Shown in pieces: positions 55,972 to 64,000 of a stretch of DNA of 64,000 nucleotides. Below the pieces are notes generated by a model. It did not search any database. It was not told the DNA's origin and worked only from the letters and a program-made list of their open reading frames with translations. The stretch is from positions 248,001 to 312,000 of the forward strand of contig JAGFBZ010000936.1 in assembly GCA_018398805.1 (NCBI GenBank), in the 5' to 3' direction. The position numbers and the translations under genes were made by a program. Position 1 is the stretch's first letter, and each line of letters opens with the position of its first letter. Source of the stretch: Hirundichthys speculiger (Eukaryota > Chordata > Actinopteri > Beloniformes > Exocoetidae).

Positions 55972-56195
55972 GCAGATCAGAGCGGAGCAGCAGCTTCAGC
56001 CGTCACACCTGAGCTGGGATGAAGAGAGGCTTCAGCTGGGACCCTGAGGGGCCTCGGCTTCTTCAAACTACAGCTGGGACTTCCACTGTCTGCTCAGCAG
56101 GGGGCAGCACATACCGTTGACTCACTGCTTCTCAGTCTACAGTAGAGCCAGTGCTGCTTCTTACAATCATGGCAGCTAAAAGCAGAGTAAAACAC
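55972..56195 (+). pseudogene. Decayed partial copy of the FoxH1-like C-terminal exon
   Basis: Nearly collinear with 59345-59590: shared words include GAGCGG, AGCTGGGA, CAGCAGGGGGCAGCAC, GAGCCAG and GCTGCT in the same order, with indels. Stops interrupt the frame. No forkhead exons were found upstream of it. Probably a partial tandem or dispersed duplicate of the downstream gene. A shared repeat is an alternative. Confidence 0.6.
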
Positions 56196-58618
56196 CTCTG
56201 TTTAGAATTTCTATGACCTAATTGTTTCAACAGTCGAGACATTAGTCGTAAAAATGATGGGTGATTAAACTAGAACAAAGTAATTAACTGGTATTTGTAA
56301 ATGGAAACCTCTTGACTGCGTTGACTATATACATCAAAATATTTCAAACATTCCACTATTTGATTGATGTAAATACATCAAAATATAAAAATGCACAGTA
56401 TGTAAAGTTTCTATAGTGTGAGAAATGAATTTTTGTTTTCCCCATTACATAATTCTGCTCATCAACAGCATCACTGTGACATTTTCAACAACTGTGTGTA
56501 ACATTTCATGACATAAATGCTATTTTTAAGTCTGAGAAGCAAGAACAAGCAGTTGGTTTCACTTCCACAGACTGTTTGAACAGAAACTAGTAACCTGAGG
56601 GGAAAAGATGCAAAGTCCTGTAAATGATCAAACCCATTCCTTCTATCAATAGACTTTCCTTACTGTGGTGCTTATAGCGTTCATTTCTTTCATGCACTTC
56701 ACATGGAGGGAGTTAGGCGATAGTTTCATAAAAGAGTTTTATAAAAGAAAGGAAAGTTGTGAAGTACAAGCTTTGTTTTTAGGTCAGCTTTAAAGTACAA
56801 GTACTTCAAAGCTAATCTAGACCTGCTGTTTGTTTCAGGCTTCTTCTTTTTTTCCACCCCTTCATCCTGGACTCTTAAAATGGTGATCAAGCTATATTTC
56901 AGGGTCAGCAGTGTTATCTGGAAACCAGTTTGTTTGAACAGACTCCAGAGCAGCTGAGCAGCAGACCTCTAATCACAGACAAGTAAAATCAGCTGCACTA
57001 ATATTCCGTGATGGGGGAAACACCTGCAGACTCACAGCCATCCAGGTTTTAAGACTTCTTCTTTTGCATACAGCTTTGAACACAGGTAACGTGTTGATGA
57101 ATCTGAATGGGGATCACTGATGTAAATGACCTTTGACTTAATGTGAGAGAAAAGGAGAGATGAGTGATGTGCTAAGTGCTGGACTGTGATTAGGTTTCTC
57201 AGTGGAATTTCACCATCAGTCAACTGTGGGTCGTTTAATTTCGGACCATCCTCTAAAAGAGAATTAAAAACATGTTTGTCTTCTTTAACTGTGGGACAGC
57301 TTTTACTGTAAATTGAGTGCTGCGATTCAGATCAAACTAAATTTTAAATGACTTGAGATGTTGTAGCCATTTAGTGCAGGTGCACATATTTCCAACCTAC
57401 TGGACGCAAATGGGAACAAAATAAATGCAGACACTGGTTGACACCAGATGTTGGGTGATTCATCACATTATTTCTAATGGGTGTTTAAGTGATGCCCATC
57501 AAGGGATGAAAACTCTTTCCTGAGTCAGTCTGTACTAATTTACAGAACCCTTCTAGTGTGTCTTTGATGTATTGGCCAAAAGTAAAAAAAATAATAATAA
57601 TCTCAATGAAATTCCACAAAGTTCTGAATCTCAACTCCAAGTACCTCCTGAGTAGCACATCTTTGAATTTGGGGCTCTTGCGCTGAATTTCAGCATTGCA
57701 CATTTTCACTAAATCAGGGTTGAAATTTGTTCTCAAGATTTCTGAAATTGTAAGTAGGTATTTTAGAAGTCACGGTGCCCTGTGGATGACTCTTTCATGC
57801 TACCAAGTTTTGAATGTGTTGCACTAGCAGGTTTGTCCGTCATGAGAAAATAAATGCATTATGCTAAATATACCCCCAGGGCTAAAACACAGCCTGTGAT
57901 GATGGGGACATGTGAAATTCCTGAGTTCTACTTACTTATCAATGCTTACCAGAAAAAAAAAAAATGCAGATAAAAAGAAAACTGGAAGGATTAGTTGAGT
58001 TGACATGAATCAACATATCCTCACATCCCTACGTCAGAAAAGTCCAGCTTTCAAAATCACATTTTTCCAAGCAGTTGCTGGAAAAGTGTTCATTTTTTTT
58101 ATCTGTCCAAAATTGAGATTCTTCATCAATTAAGATATTGCTTTGATATATCAAGCTGGTTTATATATGTTTTGTCTGTGTTTCCTAAGTTTTTTGTAAT
58201 AATGTAAAATGTTTTAAGCATTTTAGAAGCATATTTGTAGAAAAGTCTGGTCTAATTCCAAGATTTTGCTCGATCTCTTGGTTTTTCTGTGATTCATGTG
58301 TGAAGTGCGGTACCCTGATTGCCTTAAAGTTAGAATCTAAGAATGGAGGTGAAACAATGAGGCAGATAAAAGTGCACATTCAGGTGCAGATGTAGTTTTT
58401 GAGACTGTATTGCTGGGCCCCGCGGCTCCACCTACGGCATTAATAGCTCGTCGTTTCATGAAAAGACGGCCTTTGACCTGCAGCGCACACCCACTAATGC
58501 CCCCATTGTTCCAGCAGGGACTCATATCCAGATCTGACCACCTCAGGTCCACATCACAGCTCCTGGTGAGGTCGGTGAGAGCTCTGATCTCTGTGGACCG
58601 TGGATCTCCAGCATCACG

Positions 58619-59624
58619 ATGCAGAACCGTAGAGAGGAACTTGTCTTGGGTCCAGCCAGCGGCTCTCAGAGAGCAGGCCTCAGGAGGGCCTCCACATACC
58701 TGGCGAAAGTCGCTGTCGTGCTCCAAGATGCTCCAGATCAAATGCTCCCTTTTACTCTGGTAAGAAAGAGCTGAAATATTTGTAAAAACTGCTGAAACAC
58801 TGCTTATTTAATTAACACACCCTCATGCTTGTTTTTTTTTTTTTTTTTTTTTAAGATTATGGACAAGATAACACCACTCATTTCCGAGGATAAAAAATCT
58901 GTGGAGAATAACATCAGAGTTTGTTTGTCGTCACACAAATGTTTTATTAAGGTAAGTTATAGTTTGCTTATCAGCTTCAAGAAAATGTAAAGACTTTTAG
59001 TAACTGATCTCGTTTTTTTTTTTTTTTTTTTTTCCTTTCTCTCAGATTCCAATGGACCCAAATGCCAGAGAAGGTAAGAAAAACTACTGGAAACTGGACT
59101 GCAGTCAAATCACAGCAAAGATGGTCCGTCGTCACTTCAAGGGGCTCCTGCAGCTCTTTCCTGAGCTGGCCCCCAAACTGGAAACGGAGCATCGCTCAGC
59201 TCTTCTGTCTCCTCGGTCCGCGGCCTGCAGCGCCGTCCAGCTCAGGTGCGAGGTGAAGTTCAGCAGTCCTTTCTCCATCGAGTCCCTGCTGAAGAGGGAC
59301 AGCCCCCCTGCTCGGACCTCCGGAGCTGCCCCTCCGTCCGGACCGGAGCGGCAGTTTCAGCCCGCGCACGGACCAGCCGTGATCAGGAGGGACCTGAACC
59401 GGGACTGCGAGGAGCGTCTCCTCCTTCGAACCGCAGCTGGGAGTTCCGCCATCTGCCCAGCAGGGGGCAGCACGCGCCGCGGACTCGCTGCGCATGTCAT
59501 CCAGCGGATCCCTTCGTTCTCCGTCCACACCAGAGCCAGAGCTGCTCCTTACTTCAGCAGCCCATGCAGCAGCTACATCGCTTACTTTGTGCCGGCATTA
59601 ACCCACGACGTCCTCCTTTTGTGA
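58619..59624 (+). CDS. Divergent forkhead transcription factor, FoxH1-like
   Basis: Three exons: about 58619-58759, 58856-58951 (96 nt, 32 aa) and 59046-59624, all GT/AG and phase 0, giving about 271 aa. The forkhead domain is spread over all three: TYLAKVAVVLQDAPDQM (helix 1), then NNIRVCLSSHKCFIK (recognition helix region, in place of the usual DSVRHNLSxxxCFxK), then IPMDPNAREGKKNYWKLD and KMVRRHFKGLLQL. The last exon also holds PFSIESLLKR, matching the FoxH1 FM/eh1-like motif (FSIKSLL in human), and a Tyr/Pro-rich end (SSYIAYFVPAL). The C-terminal Smad-interaction motif (PPNK-type) is not seen. FoxH1 mediates Nodal/Activin transcription; that role here is inference. The ATG choice is uncertain: just 5' of TYLAKV the better forkhead lead (GGPP) lies in a different frame, so a one-base frameshift, an unseen upstream exon or a sequence error is possible. 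Confidence 0.7.
59456..59473 (+). promoter_or_regulatory. CTCF-like motif inside FoxH1-like last exon
   Basis: CCCAGCAGGGGGCAGCAC, an almost ideal CTCF core, within coding sequence. The same core is kept in the decayed copy at 56094-56110. Confidence 0.5.
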
Positions 59625-60185
59625 CTGTGAAGATGTTTTCCCTGTTGAGACGTTGCACTTTTTACATGTTTTTATGTTTTTGCATTTGCCTTCCTTTGAG
59701 TTAAAGTGACACAAAGACACTTGAGCAAGTTTTAACTCAAAAGGCTCCACCCCTGTGGAGGTTTCCTACCTAAAATGTATTCTTCTTTTGAACTCTTGAC
59801 TCTTTCTGTCCAGTTCAGTAAGTTACTCAGTTTTTTTTTTTTTTTTTTCTCAGTGAAGTCCACAGTGGGTCTGCGATCTATGTTTATATATTGAACAGTT
59901 GTCTGGGGTGTGGATTCATTCTTTATAGGTGTCATGGCTTGTGAGGAAAACGTTAAGAGTGGAAGTTAATGGAGATTTAGTCTTGAAGTGGCATGTATTT
60001 TCATCTTAACACTGATTAAATGTATTTCTGTACATCCCCTCTTAATATCGATTAAGAGCTGCTTAACAGACCAACATGGGCCTGACCACAAGAGGGCAGC
60101 ACTGGATTTTAAACTTGAGCTCGAGATGCAACAACTGTACAAATTCCTTTGTATCAAAACTTGGAAGAATTAAATTTCTCTTTTA
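59625..60185 (+). other. 3' UTR of the FoxH1-like gene
   Basis: Follows the TGA at 59622-59624. An ATTAAA at 60169-60174 is the nearest plausible poly(A) signal. Contains a poly-T (59830-59848) and a strong CTCF-like motif at 60084-60105. Confidence 0.45.
60084..60105 (+). promoter_or_regulatory. CTCF-like motif 3' of FoxH1-like gene
   Basis: GACCACAAGAGGGCAGCACT fits the CTCF core with its usual flanks. Motif match only. Confidence 0.55.
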
Positions 60186-61429
60186 TTGAACTTCTCCTTC
60201 AGTGTATATTATTTTTATATGATTGTTGCGCTATGAATGTGGAAGTTCTGGACGATAGGACTACAAAGGCATAAAGTGTCTGCTATCTCCTTAGAGTCAT
60301 GTCATTTTAGGGGTTAGAAGCATCTGAAACACACTGATGGCAGCACTGTAGACCCAAACCTACATCTAAACACCTTATTCATAAGTTAACACTTGACCTT
60401 TACACCTTGCTCTCTGTGGCTGCAGTCCCCTTATATAACGTCGTGGGTGATATAATATTGAGTTGACTGACCACGGTTGAAAGGTTGAATTAAGAAACTG
60501 TAGCAGATGAAACATGTTTGCTTTTTTATTTCAGACAAACGTTGAGGCCAATGGCCTTTCTTGTGGGGTTTGGCAGAATTCAAGCTGCACTATGCTCATC
60601 AGCTGTTATTACATGAAAAAAGAGAAGAAGCCAAATGTGAAATCATGCAGACGAGTTTAGAATGAACACATGTTATGCCATAGCTTGGTCATGTATCCCA
60701 GACATGCACTTTGAGTATTATAGGATGTTCCTGGTATGATGTGTTCGTATCAAACAAATACTTAGCAGATAATAGGATAAGGAAAGGTATCTAGTCTATC
60801 TCCTCTAGTTAGGAGTAGATAAAAAGCCTTTCAGTCATTGCACAAAAGAAGTAATAAAACAATAAACAGCAAACCAGACATAAAAGAGGACACGTTGAAT
60901 GCCTGAGAACCTGAAACATGGATCTGATAGCAACAAAAAATGAGAGTAAAATAATATGATTATGAAACTGTAGCTGTGGGGAAGGTGACCTCCTTTGATA
61001 ACTCATGTTTTCTTTGCGCAACAAGAAAGACTGGATGTGAGCATCCTCTGGAGGCGATTGCAAGATGAGGAAAACCATCTGGTAAAGACAACGTGATGCT
61101 TTGGACAATATTTTGTCGTGACATCTTTGGTTTTAGTTGTTCATGTTTCTGTGGCATCGACAGCATATGTTAAAAAAAAAAAAAAAAAAAAATTGTCCAC
61201 ATCCTGTTCATCAGTCACTGGGAGTCACAAACGTGGTCGGGGCAGATGGCACCACACTCAGTCAATATTGAGCATGTAGACGAGACTGTACAGAGTGTGC
61301 AAGTACTGGGGCATATCTGAAATTCAGTCTTTCTTAATCGGTTAGTGAAACCATTGCAATGTTCAATATTTCTGCAAAAAGAACTCTTAAAACTATATAA
61401 AAAAGATTTAAATTACAGGAACAAAGTAA

Positions 61430-61690
61430 GAAACTTCATCCTGTTCTTACCTTTTCAGGGGTCACCACAGCAGAACGTTGAGTTCTGCGTATTGATTTGG
61501 CATAGATTTTACTCTGGATGCCCTTCCTGACACAGTTCTTCCCAGTTATCTGGGTCTGGGACCAGCACGGTGAGGTAATGGGGCCACTGTGGGGGTCAGT
61601 GTCCTGCCCAGGGACACTTTGGCATGAGATGAGGCTGGGTATTGAACCTGTGACTGTCTGGTTGGAGAGCTATCAACACTACCCACGACT
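61430..61690 (+). repeat. Dispersed teleost repeat (GGTCACCACAGC / GCCCAGGGACACTT type)
   Basis: Contains GGGGTCACCACAGCAGAACG, GGATGCCCTTCCTGACACAG, GTGTCCTGCCCAGGGACACT and GGCTGGGTATTGAACCTGTG in that order, the words of a very common fish interspersed repeat. Non-coding. Confidence 0.65.
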
Positions 61691-62467
61691 GCATAATTTA
61701 AGAGACAAGACCAGCATTTTATGCCACTATATTGATTTATTATATGACAATTACCTAATGTTACATATCTAGGAGTTTTAAAAGTATGCAAGACTTTGGT
61801 TTTACTACCTGCTGCGCCTAAAAATATTTCCAGTAACTATCGTCAGTCTTGCATTGTCTTATTCTTTTACACAGCTGGAAGAGTGTTGGTGGGTTTCATC
61901 ATATAAACTGCTTGACTCAAGTCTTTATACAATTTCTCTTTTGGATTACGGCCATGACTTTGACTTAGTCATTCTAAAACATTAACTTTTGTTTCTTTCT
62001 CTCTCTTTTTACAACATTCTTTTTTTTTTTTTTTTTTTGTTGAACAAGCTTGTGTGTTTAATATCCCTTTGCTGCAATTTATGTCATAATAAAAAAAACA
62101 AAACAAAAGATAATCTCAAATCTTTAAACCCTTACTCATCACTGTTCCTTTCATACATTCAAACACTGATATATTTATATCTACAAAGCTATTCTTGGTC
62201 CACTTCCACCCTGTTTCCAGTCTTACGTCACTCCAAAGGCTACAGGAAGTGACTGAGTTTGCATCCAAGTGTCACCCCTTTTTAACAGTCACTAAAGCCA
62301 AGACTGAACTGGGGGAAAATGGCATTAAATATGCTGCTTCATCTGCTTAGAATCATTTTTAATATCCATCAGAAATCTGATAGAGCCAAAAAAAAAAAAA
62401 AAAGGGAAGGAAGGAAGATCTGACTGCAGATTTTATGATGACTACAATTGACCCTGTTTGGCCTTCA

Positions 62468-62615
62468 GTTGGGCAGCACAGTAGTGCGGGTGGTTGTTTG
62501 TCTTTGTGTGGCCTGTGTTGGACTGGTGGCATGTAACCCACCCCCCTTCCCCCTCCCCCCACCCCCCCACCCCCAACACAGGATTAAAGCAGGTATTGAA
62601 AATGAATGAATGGCC
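62468..62615 (+). repeat. Truncated SINE-like fish repeat
   Basis: Starts GGGCAGCACAGTAGTGCGGG, continues GTGGTTGTTTGTCTTTGTGT and GTTGGACTGGTGGCATGTAA, then a C-rich run and TTGAAAATGAATGAATGG. This is the word order of a common fish repeat with an internal deletion. Confidence 0.6.
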
Positions 62616-64000
62616 TGTAATGACTGAGGGTGGATCCCTCTGATATTTTTATCTATTCTAATCTTGACTTTTTTGACTGTTGACATCTCTGCATTTTTAG
62701 TTCTTATTATGTGCCTTCCTTATGGTCATTTATTTTATTTTTATTTGTATACTAATGAGTAAAAGACGTTGATCGAGGAGCTGCCTGTTATGATAAGAAG
62801 GTTCTCGTTCAAGAGATTTTTAATCTCGTGTTTTCTTTTTCTGGCGAAATAAAGGTGTGAAAATAAGTTTGCTTTTGGCTCAGTTTGTGAATAAATGTCC
62901 TGAACATTTTCCATTAGAATATGCTGGGATAATAAGATTTCATTGTTTCATCAGTAACGGCATGGCAAGTTGCCCAAACTATGACAGTATGTTTATTTTA
63001 CAGATGTTTTGCTTTTGTTTTTTGGTCTGGATTCATAGGATAATCCATCACAAAAAAATGTATACCATCTGTTTGATTGAGTTCAGACTGGTGGAGTCTT
63101 CTGCAAAGACTGTTTAATTACCTTTTTTTCAGCCTGATGAGTATAAACGAAACCTCCTCTCCATCAAACCTCTGTAGCTTTAGCCAGCCAGATCATGTAA
63201 ATGTATTTCCCATGTTCAACTTTTAAGATACCGTGTTTTGTTTTAATCAGTTGTTCTAAATCATTTCCCCGATGTGACAAGCTTATTAATGTCAAGAATT
63301 TTCTATCAGATAACATCAGATCATGTGAGGTGAGGGGAAGCAGAGGGAGGCCTGTCACAAGACAAAAGAGTTCACCAAACCGAAGGCAGGGAAGAGGAGT
63401 AGAGTGAGCTCAGCGTTTGGCATTCGACGCCCACGACATACTTCTGTCCCAAGGGATTATTGGTGGACGACCTAGATTGCGACACAGTTCTCCAGTCCTC
63501 CATTTTTTTTTTTTTTTTTTATCTTGCCTCCCTCGTCTGACTGATGGACAGAGATTACACTCAGGGAGTAGTGAGCCTGGCACTCAGACAGGACCACTGA
63601 GCATGTGACTGACACAGAGGGGTGGATGGGAGGCAACAAGGCGAATTCCTCATTATCTTTTTCCCATCAAATCTATTTACACTTTTCTTTGATTAGCTCC
63701 TTATTTTGTTTAATTGTTGCGTGATGTTTTCGCCAAGGTGCTCAAAGTACTTTAATGCTTGTTGAAAAATGCTTAAAAAAATATCCCGTGCAAGAGATAA
63801 TAAAATATTTTCTTTAACTAGAAATTCAAAGGAAAATGGGGAGTGTCTGTCTGTGTGTTGTCAAGGATTAACCTCCTGGTTTGTTTACGGCGAGCTGGTT
63901 CGAGCATTAATCCTCTGCTTGCTGTGTTGTGCAGGCCTGCTCTCAATATCACTCAGTTTTCTGACCTTTAATACAGAAAACAGTGACACATGCATGCACT

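Larger units (their letters stand above)
51271..58300. other. Intergenic, transposon-derived DNA
   Basis: The 7 kb spacer between ctnnb2 and the FoxH1-like gene. Recognisable parts are a possible antisense Tc1-like remnant (51660-52130), a Tc1-like right end (about 52990-53143), LINE reverse-transcriptase remnants (53145-54400), a split Tc1-like remnant (54475-55600) and a decayed copy of the FoxH1-like C-terminus (55972-56195). I see nothing in 56200-58300 beyond AT-rich sequence. Confidence 0.6.
60186..64000. other. Intergenic region with repeat fragments
   Basis: No gene recognised. Contains the two repeat fragments listed separately, poly-A/T tracts near 61169-61190 and 62022-62039, and AT-rich sequence. 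Confidence 0.5.

Noticed and set aside
57485..57736. 83-aa minus-strand ORF (MRTNFNPDLVKMCNAEIQR...)
   Set aside because: Looks protein-like at its start but degenerates into a poly-Ile/Phe run; no family recognised and no supporting signals, so not called.
58337..58741. 134-aa minus-strand ORF
   Set aside because: Antisense to the first FoxH1-like exon region; no family features.
59246..59704. 152-aa plus-strand ORF overlapping the FoxH1-like last exon
   Set aside because: Alternative frame of a GC-rich exon; the frame with the forkhead continuation and FSIESLL motif is the coding one.

Overview
This is nuclear genomic DNA from a ray-finned fish, almost certainly a teleost. It holds intron-containing vertebrate genes whose products align residue by residue with copine-4, dynein light intermediate chain 1 and beta-catenin. 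The intergenic and intronic DNA is full of fish-type Tc1-like, hAT-like and LINE repeats. The species cannot be fixed from the sequence alone. The beta-catenin copy has the shortened N- and C-termini I associate with the second teleost paralogue (ctnnb2), which fits the teleost whole-genome duplication.

Layout. (1) 1-17.9 kb, minus strand: the 5' two thirds of a copine-4 gene (cpne4). Ten coding exons are visible, and the gene runs off the left edge inside the vWA/copine domain. A CpG-rich non-coding first exon lies near 17.6-17.9 kb. (2) 18.0-22.2 kb: the spacer between the divergently transcribed cpne4 and dync1li1. It is a pile of DNA transposons: a roughly 0.5 kb MITE with perfect 20-bp ends, then a decayed Tc1-like element, into which a younger Tc1-like element with IR/DR-type ends has inserted with a clean TA duplication. 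(3) 22.3-34.85 kb, plus strand: dync1li1, complete, 13 coding exons, 482 aa. Its last large intron also holds a possible 45-nt in-phase cassette exon and a small antisense ORF. (4) 36.6-51.27 kb, plus strand: ctnnb2, complete, 768 aa. Every internal coding exon from 5 onward has the human CTNNB1 length except that human exon 9 (339 nt) is split by an extra 141-nt intron. (5) 51.3-58.3 kb: intergenic DNA built from degenerate Tc1-like and LINE fragments, plus a decayed partial copy of the next gene. (6) 58.6-60.2 kb, plus strand: a divergent forkhead gene of FoxH1 type with three exons, a visible forkhead domain and an FSIESLL (FM/eh1-like) motif, but no recognisable C-terminal Smad-interaction motif. 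(7) 60.2-64 kb: no gene seen, only dispersed repeat fragments.

The neighbours do not form an operon-like unit. Beta-catenin (Wnt signalling, adhesion) and a FoxH1-like factor (Nodal/Activin signalling) both act in early embryonic patterning, so their adjacency is suggestive, but no shared regulation can be read from the sequence.

Most interesting for follow-up: the extra ctnnb2 intron flanked by AGGTT repeats, the rapidly evolving FoxH1-like gene and its broken duplicate, the candidate dync1li1 cassette exon, the antisense small ORF with its own poly(A) signal, and CTCF-like motifs at both ends of the gene block. I found no wholly novel biological system.
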